A stretch of DNA of 28,055 bases from CAYHVH01 sp964360335 (GTDB lineage: Bacteria; Patescibacteriota; Doudnabacteria; UBA920; 2-01-FULL-46-14). The position numbers were made by a program, and so were the translations under genes. This document shows, one piece after another, positions 14,718 through 22,057 of the stretch. The stretch is from positions 1 to 28,055 of the forward strand of contig CAYHVH010000010.1 in assembly GCA_964360335.1 (NCBI GenBank). Direction: 5' to 3'. Each line of letters opens with the position of its first letter. Position 1 is the stretch's first letter. Below the pieces are notes generated by a model that was not told where the DNA came from, ran no database searches, and saw only the letters and a program-made list of their open reading frames with translations.

Positions 14718-14799
14718 TTGTCAGCTTGTAGGAGTTAGGAATTAGCTTGTAGCCTGACGCTGGTAGCTGGTAGAATAATTATACTGGAGACTGAATGCA

Positions 14800-14935
14800 A
14801 TGCCAATATACTAATGCATGCGAATGATACAAACGACCCCCACTTTATCTCCCCCTTATCAAGGGGGAGAAAGAGAGGGGGTAGAAGATTAGTATCATTA
14901 GTACCATTCGTATATTTGCATCATTAAGCGTAAGC
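14800..14935. repeat. Palindromic repeat nested in ACTAATGATAC-type repeats
   Basis: TCTCCCCCTT (14848-14857) pairs with AAGGGGGAGA (14861-14870). It is flanked by ACTAATGCATGCGAATGATAC-like words on the left and their inverted relatives (GTATCATTAGTACCATTCG) on the right. It lies between the divergent rel and mutM genes and probably contains or displaces their promoters. Confidence 0.6.
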
Positions 14936-14937
14936 GT

Positions 14938-15975
14938 ATGCCGGAACTGCCTGAGGTTGAAACTCTCAAACGAGGCCTCCTCAAAACCATCCTGGGCAAA
15001 AAAATCAAGGACGTTGAGGTGCGCCTGCCGAAAGTTATCTCTCTCGGCCCACATACCGTGAGCAACATCCGGCTAACGAACTTCAAAACAGCGGCCGAGT
15101 TTCGCAAGCTTTTAAGGAATCAGAAGATCAGAAGCATTAACCGCCGGGCAAAGATGCTGATTTTTGATCTTTCCAAGGAGTCCTCCCTCCCCAGGCGTGG
15201 GGAGGGATCGAGGGAGAGGTCGAATCAACGCAAGCATTTGCAACCTCTCTTCAACTCTTCCCTCCTGCCTCGCCGGCAGGCGGGCGCCAGGGGAGAGGGG
15301 AATATGGTACTGCTTATCCACCTGAAGATGACCGGGCAGCTGATTTTTGCCAAAAAAGGAGAAAGGAAAAAGGTCAAAATTTTAAACCTCCCCGGTTCCC
15401 GAGTCGAGGAATTACCCCACCAATATACCCATGTCATTTTCCACTTCAACGACGGTTCCCGGCTTTATTACAACGACCTGCGGCAGTTTGGTTACCTCCG
15501 TCTGGTCCTTGATAAGGATTTGGCCCAAGTCCGGGAACTTTTGGAATACGGGCCGGAGCCTCTGGCCAAGGATTTTTCCGCCGTATATCTCTTGAGCCGC
15601 GCCAAACGCCGGCCGGCCTTGACGGTTAAGCAGTTTTTGATGGACCCGAAAGTGGTGGCGGGGATCGGCAACATTTATTCGGATGAGATTTTGTACTGGG
15701 CCGGCATCAGACCCCATCGCCGGCTGCGGTCTTTAACCCCGCCGGATTGGAGGAAAATTTACAGCAGCACCTTGGGAGTTTTGAAAAAAGCGATAAAAGC
15801 CCAAGGCTCTTCAGTGGGCGACTTTTTTACACTGGACGGTTCGGAGGGAGCGTTCGGCAAACAGCATATGGTTTATGGGCGGTATGGCGAAACCTGCTAT
15901 ACTTGTGGGGAGAAAATTGCGAGAATTAAATTGGGCGGCCGGACGAGCTCGTATTGCCCCGTCTGCCAGAAATAG
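14938..15975 (+). CDS. mutM: Formamidopyrimidine-DNA glycosylase with repeat-encoded insertion
   Basis: Base-excision repair enzyme that removes oxidised purines and nicks the strand. The catalytic N-terminus PELPEVETL, the LIHLKMTGQL strand, the helix-two-turn-helix region with VVAGIGNIYSDEILY, and a C-terminal zinc finger (CYTC and CPVC) are all present. Length is 345 residues against about 270-290. Residues ~81-122 are an insertion coded by a palindromic repeat (15178-15302). It falls between the LIFDLS strand and the MVLLIHLKM strand, where relatives have a short hairpin turn. Frame is kept and both sides match the family, so the gene is probably still active. Another ~15 extra residues lie around 140-160. 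Confidence 0.93.
   Translation: MPELPEVETLKRGLLKTILGKKIKDVEVRLPKVISLGPHTVSNIRLTNFKTAAEFRKLLRNQKIRSINRRAKMLIFDLSKESSLPRRGEGSRERSNQRKHLQPLFNSSLLPRRQAGARGEGNMVLLIHLKMTGQLIFAKKGERKKVKILNLPGSRVEELPHQYTHVIFHFNDGSRLYYNDLRQFGYLRLVLDKDLAQVRELLEYGPEPLAKDFSAVYLLSRAKRRPALTVKQFLMDPKVVAGIGNIYSDEILYWAGIRPHRRLRSLTPPDWRKIYSSTLGVLKKAIKAQGSSVGDFFTLDGSEGAFGKQHMVYGRYGETCYTCGEKIARIKLGGRTSSYCPVCQK
15178..15302. repeat. Palindromic repeat inserted in frame inside mutM
   Basis: TCCCTCCCC (15184-15192) pairs with GGGGAGGGA (15199-15207), followed by an AGGGAGAGGTCGAA tail. The right part holds a GCCTCGCCGGCAGGC palindrome and AGGGGAGAGGGG. The copy at 15991-16047, just after the mutM stop, is nearly identical over the first ~40 bases. 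Confidence 0.9.
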
Positions 15976-15990
15976 CTTTTTCAATTAATC

Positions 15991-16047
15991 TTCCTCCCCA
16001 GGCGTGGGGAGGGATTAAGGGAGAGGTCGAACGCCAGGGGAGAGGGT
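15991..16047. repeat. Second copy of the mutM repeat, downstream of the gene
   Basis: CCTCCCC (15993-15999) pairs with GGGGAGG (16006-16012), then AGGGAGAGGTCGAA as in the intragenic copy. It is shorter, lacking the middle part. Confidence 0.85.
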
Positions 16048-16059
16048 TAAGATGGAGTT

Positions 16060-16410
16060 ATGACTCCCGAACGCTGGGAACAAATAAAAACAACCGTTAA
16101 AAAAAGCTTTGCCGTGGAAGATGAAGGGACGGAAGATTTGCTCGTGGATACAGCCGAAGGCCAAGTCAAGCAAGGGGCGGCGGAATTTCTGGTGTTCAAG
16201 AGTCCTCTCGGGCGAACTAAGCTGCAGTTTCAACAGAAGCCAAAACTAGAGGAGAAAAAATTTCATTATAGTCACCGCCAGGGGAATGCGGCGCGCGTAG
16301 AATACAAGTTTTCCGAATCGGAATTCGTCTATACTTTTAAAGCTTATCGCTGGGACGAGGTTTCAGAGGAGTGGAAAGAAATCGAGGCCGAAGGCTTTAC
16401 GAATTACTAA
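16060..16410 (+). CDS. Hypothetical protein, 116 aa
   Basis: No family recognised. It is soluble, charged and rich in Lys, Glu and aromatic residues, with no signal peptide, membrane helix or cysteine. The N-terminus is helical (TPERWEQIKTTVKKSF). The rest alternates hydrophobic and charged residues as in a beta sheet (FLVFKSPLGRTKLQFQQ, ARVEYKFSESEFVYTFKAY). No SD. It lies 51 bases before the nucleotidyltransferase gene, with a small GTCTGCC/GGCAGAC palindrome between. Compositional similarity to the housekeeping genes suggests a conserved lineage gene. Confidence 0.7.
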   Translation: MTPERWEQIKTTVKKSFAVEDEGTEDLLVDTAEGQVKQGAAEFLVFKSPLGRTKLQFQQKPKLEEKKFHYSHRQGNAARVEYKFSESEFVYTFKAYRWDEVSEEWKEIEAEGFTNY

Positions 16411-16461
16411 TCAATACCTGTCTGCCGTAGGCAGACGAATATCTGAAATTCGTAAAACATC

Positions 16462-17406
16462 ATGACTTTGCTCGCCAATTCAATCTTGCAAACCTTGGCT
16501 TTCTTTGATGCCAAGGATTTAGCTCTCAGTCTTTTGGAACTCCGCAGCTACTTGCCAGCCCAGACCGGACCGACAGAGATATCCCTCACTGTCCTCATGA
16601 GGACTCTCGAGGTTGAACTTTCGGGATTGGTCGGACTTCAGGGCGGTTTTTATTTTCTGACCGGCAGAAATATTTTGCCGGCCTCCCGGCGGCAACGGTA
16701 CAAAATTTCCCTGCGGCGGTTTCGCAAGGCCAAAAAATATCTGCGTTTTTTGCGGTTTTTGCCTTACCTCCGCGCGGTAGCTCTTTCCGGCTCCCAGGCC
16801 ATGCTCAACAGCACTGCTTCGTCCGACATTGATTTGTTTTTGATCACCAAGAAAAACCGGATTTGGCTTACTCGTCTTTTGGTTTCGCTGTATTTTCAGC
16901 TTTTGGGGCAGCGGCGCTACCGAGATTACATCAAAAATCGCTTTTGTTTGAATCATTATCTTGGCGAAGGGGTTTCCATCAGGCAGGATCAAAATCTCTA
17001 CACGGCGGTCGAATACGCCAGTCTTTTGCCGGTGCTAGGAGAAGAGGTTTTATCGAAATTTTGGGAACAAAATCGCTGGCTGGCGGAATTTCTGGCAGAA
17101 CCGCAGCCGCAGCGGCACAGTCCTTTTTTTGATTTTCATTTCAGTTTCTGGCAAAAAACTTTCGAGTGGCTTTTGGAATTGACCTTTTTGGGCCCGGCTT
17201 TGAACTGGCTATCGGGTATGTACCAGAAACAGCGGATTAAGCTTCAGGATTACATTATTGTCTCCGAGGACGAGTTGTCGTTTCATCCCGGCAGCCGGGG
17301 GCAGCGGGTCCTGACCCAGTTTGCCCAAAATTTGCGGGCTTTAGGACTTGAGCCCGTTAGAAATCCGCCCTCCGCCTCCGGCGGAGGGCGGCAGTCCCGA
17401 CCGTAA
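16462..17406 (+). CDS. Nucleotidyltransferase-domain protein
   Basis: This 314-residue protein has a helical, possibly winged-helix N-terminus (about 1-85) and a nucleotidyltransferase core. ALSGSQAMLNSTASSDIDLF (about 108-127) contains the GS and DxD of the DNA polymerase beta superfamily. The rest is helical with hydrophobic stretches near 200-240. The substrate is unknown; relatives modify small molecules, RNA or proteins. The last ~18 residues (PVRNPPSASGGGRQSRP region) and the stop lie inside a GTTAGAAAT-type repeat, so the natural C-terminus has probably been replaced. Confidence 0.7.
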   Translation: MTLLANSILQTLAFFDAKDLALSLLELRSYLPAQTGPTEISLTVLMRTLEVELSGLVGLQGGFYFLTGRNILPASRRQRYKISLRRFRKAKKYLRFLRFLPYLRAVALSGSQAMLNSTASSDIDLFLITKKNRIWLTRLLVSLYFQLLGQRRYRDYIKNRFCLNHYLGEGVSIRQDQNLYTAVEYASLLPVLGEEVLSKFWEQNRWLAEFLAEPQPQRHSPFFDFHFSFWQKTFEWLLELTFLGPALNWLSGMYQKQRIKLQDYIIVSEDELSFHPGSRGQRVLTQFAQNLRALGLEPVRNPPSASGGGRQSRP

Positions 17407-17429
17407 CGTCGGGACTTATTTCTAACGGG
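17353..17429. repeat. GTTAGAAAT/ATTTCTAAC inverted repeat at the nucleotidyltransferase 3' end
   Basis: CCCGTTAGAAAT (from about 17353) pairs with ATTTCTAACGGGG (17417-17429). Two further palindromes lie inside, CCGCCCTCCGCC/GGCGGAGGGCGG and GTCCCGAC/GTCGGGAC. Its left part codes for the last residues of the upstream gene. Confidence 0.8.
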
Positions 17430-17431
17430 GC

Positions 17432-17459
17432 TTGACAGCCCGTTTTGATAACCTATAAT
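17432..17459 (+). promoter_or_regulatory. Strong promoter of groES-groEL
   Basis: TTGACA (17432-17437) and TATAAT (17454-17459), both consensus, are 16 bases apart, directly after the palindromic repeat. Transcription should start near 17466. Confidence 0.85.
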
Positions 17460-17482
17460 ATACTTAAAAGCGAGGAACAAAG

Positions 17483-17508
17483 AGCACTAACAGCAATGGT
17501 GCTTTTTT
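17483..17508 (+). promoter_or_regulatory. CIRCE-like or terminator hairpin in the groES leader
   Basis: AGCAC (17483-17487) and GTGCT (17499-17503) are 11 bases apart. The heat-shock operator CIRCE has the same words 13 apart. The position between promoter and groES suits HrcA control. Six T follow, so a leader terminator is the other reading. Confidence 0.45.
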
Positions 17509-17582
17509 GAACCATTAATCCAGCCTTACTAATTACTGATTCGAATTCCTAGGCGCGTAAATATTTATCATTTCTAAAAATT

Positions 17583-17861
17583 ATGAAAATCAAGCCGTTA
17601 GCGGATAGAATTTTGGTCAAGCCCCATACCGCCGCAGAAGTTACCAAATCCGGAATCGTTCTTCCGGCAAGCGCGGAAAAAGAGCAGAAAGAGCAGGGCG
17701 AGGTGGTGGCGATTGGGGCGGGCGAGAAAGTGAAAAAACTTCATTTGAAGTTGGGGCAAACCGTGGTGTTTGGAAAATACAGCGGGGAAGAGATTGAAAT
17801 TGACAAGGTCCAGTACAAATTCCTCAAGGACGAAGACGTCCTCGGGGTCGTGGAGAAATAA
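17583..17861 (+). CDS. groES: Co-chaperonin GroES
   Basis: Ten-kilodalton lid of the GroEL chamber. The 92-residue length is normal. MKIKPLADRILVKP is the family start, SGIVLPASAEKEQKEQGEVV contains the mobile loop that docks on GroEL, and VVFGKYSGEEIEIDKVQYKFLKDEDVLGVVE is the C-terminal part. It starts about 117 bases after the predicted transcription start and lies 22 bases before groEL in one operon. No SD. Confidence 0.97.
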   Translation: MKIKPLADRILVKPHTAAEVTKSGIVLPASAEKEQKEQGEVVAIGAGEKVKKLHLKLGQTVVFGKYSGEEIEIDKVQYKFLKDEDVLGVVEK

Positions 17862-17883
17862 TTAAGCGACGATTCACAAAACC

Positions 17884-19536
17884 ATGGCGAAGGATATCAA
17901 ATATAATTTTCAGGCTCGGGAGGCGATAAAGGCCGGGGTTGACAAAATCGCCGCGGTGGTCAAGGTCACCTTAGGTCCCAAAGGGCGCTCGGTCGTGATA
18001 GACCGGAGTTTCGGACCCCCCACGATTACCGACGACGGCGTGACGGTTGCCAAAGAGGTGGAACTCAAGGATAAATTCGAAAACGTCGGCGCCTCGCTCA
18101 TTCAGGAAGTGGCGAACAAAACCAATGACCAGGCCGGCGACGGCACCACTACGGCTACGGTTTTGGCTCAGGAGATGATCGATGAGGGGATGAAGATGCT
18201 GGTGGATGTGAAGGTCAAGCACAATCCGGTGCGTCTGCGCCACGCCATCGGCGAAGCGGTCAGGGATGTGGTGGCGGCCTTGAAACGGATGAAAAAGGAC
18301 ATCAAGACCAAGGACGAGATCGCTCAGGTCGCGACCATTGCCTCCCTGGATCCCGAGGTCGGGAAGCTCATCTCCGAAGCAATGCAGGAAGTCGGCCACG
18401 ATGGGGTGATTACCGTGGAAGAGGGGCAAACCATTGGCTTGGAGAAAGAAGTCGTCAAGGGAATGCGGTTTGACAAGGGTTACGTTTCGCCGTACATGAT
18501 TACCAACCCCGAGCGGATGGAGGCGGTGTGGGAGGACGCGGCGGTTCTGGTAACCGACCAGAAAGTTACCGCGGTTTCCGAGATTTTACCGCTTTTGGAA
18601 AACCTCGCCCAAACCGGCCGGAAGGATTTGGTGGTGATTGCTGACGAGATTGAGGGCGAAGCCCTGGCGACTTTCATCGTTAACAAGATTCGCGGGACTT
18701 TTAATGTCTTGGCCATCAAAGCCCCCGGGTTTGGCGACCGGCGGAAAGAGCTTTTGCAGGATATCGCGGTTTTGACCGGGGCGCAGGTGGTATCAGAGGA
18801 GCTGGGCTTGAAATTGGAAAGCGCAAAGGCCGAGCATTTGGGCCGGGCGCGCAAGGTGATTGCCACCAAGGAGCATACCACGATCGTCCAAGGGGGCGGG
18901 GACAAGCAGAAAATTGCCGACCGGGTGGCCCAAATTCGCAAGGAATTCGAGGTAGCGACCTCTGATTTTGACAAAGAAAAACTTCAGGAGCGTCTGGCGA
19001 AACTCGCCGGCGGGGTCGGGGTGATCAAAGTCGGCGCGCCTACCGAGACGGAGATGAAAAATCGGAAGTTCAAGATTGAGGACGCTCTCAATGCCACGCG
19101 GGCAGCCGTCGAGGAAGGCATCATTCCGGGCGGCGGGGCGGCCCTCGTCAAAGCGACGCGGGTTTTGGACGAGAAACTCCGGAACCTCGAAGGCGAGGAG
19201 AAGGCGGCTTACGAGATCGTCCGCAAGGCGCTGTTGGCGCCCATGGCGGTCATGGCCCAGAATGCCGGCATTGAAACCCCGAGCCGGTTGCTGGATCAGG
19301 TCAAAGAAGACTCTGGGAGTCGAGGTTTCGATTTTACCGAGGTGTTCTCCCGGAAGCAGGAGATGGTGGATATGTTTCAGGCCGGAATTATTGACCCCTT
19401 GAAAGTAGCGCGGCTCGCTCTGGAAAATGCCGCCTCGATCGCCGGCACGCTCCTCACCACCGAGGCGGTGATCGTGGAGCTGCCGGAGGAAAAGAAAGAA
19501 ACGGGCATGCCAGGTGGCGGCGGGATGGACTACTAA
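17884..19536 (+). CDS. groEL: Chaperonin GroEL
   Basis: Sixty-kilodalton chaperonin that folds proteins in an ATP-driven double ring. The 550 residues are full length. TLGPKGRSVVID and AGDGTTTATVLAQ form the ATP site. The apical domain and the EDALNATRAAVEEGIIPGGG segment are present, and the tail ends in GMPGGGGMDY, a short form of the usual Gly-Met repeat. It is second in the groESL operon. The ATG lacks an SD, so translation may depend on coupling to groES or on an unstructured start. Confidence 0.97.
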   Translation: MAKDIKYNFQAREAIKAGVDKIAAVVKVTLGPKGRSVVIDRSFGPPTITDDGVTVAKEVELKDKFENVGASLIQEVANKTNDQAGDGTTTATVLAQEMIDEGMKMLVDVKVKHNPVRLRHAIGEAVRDVVAALKRMKKDIKTKDEIAQVATIASLDPEVGKLISEAMQEVGHDGVITVEEGQTIGLEKEVVKGMRFDKGYVSPYMITNPERMEAVWEDAAVLVTDQKVTAVSEILPLLENLAQTGRKDLVVIADEIEGEALATFIVNKIRGTFNVLAIKAPGFGDRRKELLQDIAVLTGAQVVSEELGLKLESAKAEHLGRARKVIATKEHTTIVQGGGDKQKIADRVAQIRKEFEVATSDFDKEKLQERLAKLAGGVGVIKVGAPTETEMKNRKFKIEDALNATRAAVEEGIIPGGGAALVKATRVLDEKLRNLEGEEKAAYEIVRKALLAPMAVMAQNAGIETPSRLLDQVKEDSGSRGFDFTEVFSRKQEMVDMFQAGIIDPLKVARLALENAASIAGTLLTTEAVIVELPEEKKETGMPGGGGMDY

Positions 19537-19540
19537 CAGT

Positions 19541-19622
19541 TACGAAAGTACGAATCTTTTACGAAAATACGAAAGTCGGATATAATAATTTCGTACTTTC
19601 GTATTTTTTCGTAATTTCGTAG
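19541..19622. repeat. TACGAAA-type inverted repeat
   Basis: Multiple TACGAAA words (TTACGAAAGTACGAA, TACGAAAATACGAAAGT) face the inverse set (ACTTTCGTATTTTTTCGTA, TTTCGTAG) across a short A+T-rich centre. It fills the whole groEL-metK spacer. Pairing is near perfect and could act as a terminator or a transcript-end stabiliser. Confidence 0.8.
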
Positions 19623-19626
19623 ATTT

Positions 19627-20817
19627 ATGAAAAAACTTTTTACTTCCGAATCGGTTACCGAAGGGCACCCAGATAAAATTTGCGACCAAATTTCCGATGC
19701 GATTTTGGACGCCGTCCTCCGGGACGATCCGCGCGGTCGGGTGGCGGTGGAGGCCTTGGTGACCAACGGGGTATGTGTGGTCGCCGGCGAAATCACAACC
19801 AAAACTTACGTTGATATTCCCAAAGTTGTCCGGCAGGTAGTGAGGGACATCGGCTATCTTGATGCGGAGTATGGGTTTCAATGGGAAACTTCGGGGGTGA
19901 TGGTGGCGATTCAGGAGCAGTCCGGCGATATTGCGCGGGGGGTGGATGCTTATCAAAAAGGCAAGGGCGGGGAAATTATCAAGGAAGATTTAAGCAAGTT
20001 GGGGGCGGGGGATCAGGGCTTGATGTTTGGCTACGCGACCAACGAAACTAAAGAATACATGCCCCTCTCCATCGTCCTGGCGCACCGGCTCGTCAAACGC
20101 CTGGCCCAGGTGCGCAAATTGGGAAGCGTCAAGGGTTTGCGGCCGGACGGCAAATCCCAGGTCACGGTAGAATACAACGGCGACCGGCCAAAGCGAGTGC
20201 ACACCGTGCTCGTAGCCGCTCAACACGATCCGGACGTGGAGCAGGAAAAACTGAAAGCCGAGATTATCCGGCAGGTCATCCGCAAAGTCATTCCCCGCAA
20301 TCTCTTGGACAAAAAGACCCGGATCCTCGTCAATTCCACTGGCCGGTTTGTTCGAGGTGGGCCGCAGGCGGACACGGGACTCACGGGCCGGAAGATTATC
20401 GTTGATACCTACGGGGGTTGGGGCCGGCACGGGGGCGGCTGTTTTTCCGGGAAAGATCCTTCCAAAGTCGATCGCTCGGGAAGTTATATGGCGCGCTATG
20501 TCGCGAAAAATTTGGTGGCGGCCGGACTGGCGAAGAAGCTTGAGGTCCAGGTGGCCTACGCAATTGGGGTGCCGGAGCCGCTGTCGGTCCGGGTTGACAC
20601 TTTTGGCACGGGCAAAATCGCCGAGGACGCGATTGTCGAGATAATTTACAAAGTTTTTGATCTGCGGCCGGGGATGATTATTAAAAATTTGAATCTGCGC
20701 CGGCCGATTTACCGGCAGGTGGCCTCCTACGGACATTTTGGCCGAACTGATTTGAACCTTCCCTGGGAGCGGCTGGATAAGGTAAGGGAGATAAGGAAGC
20801 TGGCAAGGTTGCAATAG
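19627..20817 (+). CDS. metK: S-adenosylmethionine synthetase
   Basis: Makes S-adenosylmethionine from methionine and ATP. The 396 residues cover all three domains. Signatures: TEGHPDKICDQISDAIL, GAGDQGLMFGYATNET, GWGRHGGGCFSGKDPSKVDR and SYMARYVAKN. The usual GAHGGGAFSGKD reads GRHGGGCFSGKD, a mild variation. The ATG is seven bases past the palindromic repeat with no SD. A C/G-rich repeat follows the stop and the accessory island begins after it. Confidence 0.96.
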   Translation: MKKLFTSESVTEGHPDKICDQISDAILDAVLRDDPRGRVAVEALVTNGVCVVAGEITTKTYVDIPKVVRQVVRDIGYLDAEYGFQWETSGVMVAIQEQSGDIARGVDAYQKGKGGEIIKEDLSKLGAGDQGLMFGYATNETKEYMPLSIVLAHRLVKRLAQVRKLGSVKGLRPDGKSQVTVEYNGDRPKRVHTVLVAAQHDPDVEQEKLKAEIIRQVIRKVIPRNLLDKKTRILVNSTGRFVRGGPQADTGLTGRKIIVDTYGGWGRHGGGCFSGKDPSKVDRSGSYMARYVAKNLVAAGLAKKLEVQVAYAIGVPEPLSVRVDTFGTGKIAEDAIVEIIYKVFDLRPGMIIKNLNLRRPIYRQVASYGHFGRTDLNLPWERLDKVREIRKLARLQ

Positions 20818-20824
20818 CCCCTTC

Positions 20825-20900
20825 CCCGTAAGTCCCTCCCCAGGCACCCCCTCTCTTTTCTCCCCCTTCTCCTAGAGAGGGGGAGATGAAGAGGGGGTAA
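20825..20900. repeat. C/G-rich palindromic repeat after metK
   Basis: CCCCCTCTC pairs with GAGAGGGGG and CTCCCCCTTC-like words face GAAGAGGGGG. This is the same family as the repeats near mutM. It marks the boundary between metK and the island. Confidence 0.65.
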
Positions 20901-20956
20901 AAAACGGCTAACTTAAGCCAAAAATTTGCCCCCCACCCAAATTTTGGTGGAGGGCC

Positions 20957-21135
20957 TTGACAAGGAAGGTTTTTTTTGCTAGCCTATGAAGTTAATGGCT
21001 GGAATGGCATTTCTTTAAAAATTGCAGATTGGTTTGGAGAGCAAGGGTTGCAGGAGACCTTTGCTTTCCCTGTAAAGACCCGCAGAATTTTGTATAAATT
21101 GCTCTTTCCAAAATCTCCTGCGGGTCTTTATTATC
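20957..21135 (+). ncRNA. Candidate small RNA with promoter and terminator at the island edge
   Basis: TTGACA (20957-20962) has TAGCCT at 17 bases, a moderate -10. The next ~145 bases show an AGCAAGG/CCTTTGCT hairpin and end in a 12-pair perfect stem (AAAGACCCGCAG 21074-21085 with CTGCGGGTCTTT 21118-21129) that holds an inner ATTTTG/CAAAAT stem. The tail is TTTATTAT. I see no credible protein here: the long open frame crossing the region runs through hairpins and lacks an SD. Confidence 0.45.
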
Positions 21136-21144
21136 CCTTAGGCG

Positions 21145-21305
21145 AATACTCCGCGCTTTCAAGCGCGGAGATGAAGCCAAGCCCGGAGCGAAGCGGAGGG
21201 GATAACACAGCTCCGGGAGCCGCAATGAATCGGCGAATGCCGATGCGGCGACGTATTCCGCAGAGCCAGAGGCTCAAGGAATATACCAGCCTTCAGGCTG
21301 GGGAG
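21145..21305 (+). mobile_element. IS200/IS605 TnpB omega-RNA/right-end-like remnant
   Basis: Two hairpins resemble the ends of TnpB-type elements. GAATACTCCGCGCTT (stem CTCCGCGCTT 21149-21158 with AAGCGCGGAG) is followed by GATGAAG. GAGCCAGAGGCTCAAGGAAT runs into CCAGCCTTCAGGCTGG (21286-21301). Between them CCCGGAGC (21182-21189) can pair with GCTCCGGG (21210-21217). The run from GAGCC through AAGGAAT to a TTCA-capped hairpin is what I associate with the 3' end of TnpB guide-RNA scaffolds. No TnpA or TnpB gene is present in the window. Recognition is from memory of the motif, not from a search. Confidence 0.45.
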
Positions 21306-21437
21306 CTTTATTTTCTGGGAACTGCCTTGGGTACTAATGATACAGGAGACATTAGTATCAATACTAGCCTGTCTAATCATAGTGCCCAAGACTGTTTTTG
21401 GAAGTTGAGAGTACATAAAACTGAGGAGGAGTCCCCA

Positions 21438-21746
21438 ATGCGTCATCCCAACCGGTGGCAAAGTAGGGAGAAGCGTCGCGGTCTGCGTGTTCTGAGTTGT
21501 TTTATTCGCAAAGGAGAGGGAACCGTTCTGCGGTTCACTCCCTCCGAGCCTTTCAGTCCTTCCGTTTCGGAGGGATCGGTAGAGCCGCAGAAAAAAGGGC
21601 GTACGCCGGCCGAGCAGCTTGAGTCAGTTGCGCGAATCGAAGCGCTGCTGAAGCAGAGCGCAGAGCAGCGGGAACATCGGGCGCGTCCGTGGCCGAGGGT
21701 TCTCAGTCTGCGTGCGTTCCTGCGCGCCGGCCAGAGCTGGGTATAA
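21438..21746 (+). CDS. Hypothetical basic protein, 102 aa
   Basis: Start chosen at ATG 21438 because GAGGAGGAGT lies a few bases before it; a longer in-frame extension upstream crosses hairpins and has no SD. The product is rich in Arg, Glu and Gln, with a helical middle (TPAEQLESVARIEALLKQSAEQREH) and no signal or membrane segment. Not recognised. Its reading frame contains a nested hairpin: TTCTGCGG (21526-21533) with CCGCAGAA (21585-21592), and inside it CCCTCCGA (21540-21547) with TCGGAGGG (21567-21574). The stretch may therefore serve as an RNA element as well, or instead. Confidence 0.45.
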   Translation: MRHPNRWQSREKRRGLRVLSCFIRKGEGTVLRFTPSEPFSPSVSEGSVEPQKKGRTPAEQLESVARIEALLKQSAEQREHRARPWPRVLSLRAFLRAGQSWV

Positions 21747-22057
21747 GAATTTCCCGCAGACAACCCCCCTACTATCCCACCACCCCGAGGAGGACCAGCG
21801 CACTGTAATTTGAACACCTTGTCGCTCGTCCTCCTCCCTACCTTCAAGTCCATTGGACTTATCGTTCGAGCTAAGTCGAGAACACTTCGACTCCGCTCAC
21901 GGCATACTTCTCGACTCCGCCCCGCTTCCAGGGGCTTCGCTCGAAGAATATAAAAGTAGTGGATTTCAAGGTAAGGATTTGAGGGAGCTGATTCCTAGAG
22001 GTTTCCCAAAATCTTGTCCCAATCAGCTGGGGCGAAAAATCTAAGGAGGATTTTGCG
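21747..22057. other. Non-coding, hairpin-rich spacer
   Basis: Holds a GAGGAGGAC/GTCCTCCTC stem (21787-21795 with 21828-21836) extended by AGCG/CGCT, an AAGTCCATTGGACTT palindrome, an AGTCGAGA/TCTCGACT pair, and AGCTGATT/AATCAGCT just before the next gene's SD. An open frame across 21853-22044 is made of these repeats and lacks an SD. I see no credible gene. Confidence 0.6.

Noticed and set aside
19990..20847. Long minus-strand open frame opposite metK
   Set aside because: It is antisense to metK, with no recognisable domain and no SD.
20976..21437. N-terminal 154-codon extension of the 102-aa reading frame
   Set aside because: It has no SD, runs through a terminator-like stem and the omega-RNA-like hairpins, and has no protein-like pattern. 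The SD-supported ATG at 21438 was used instead.
21853..22044. 63-codon open frame in the hairpin-rich spacer
   Set aside because: It starts at TTG without an SD, and its sequence is made of repeats with CTTCGACTCCGC-type words.
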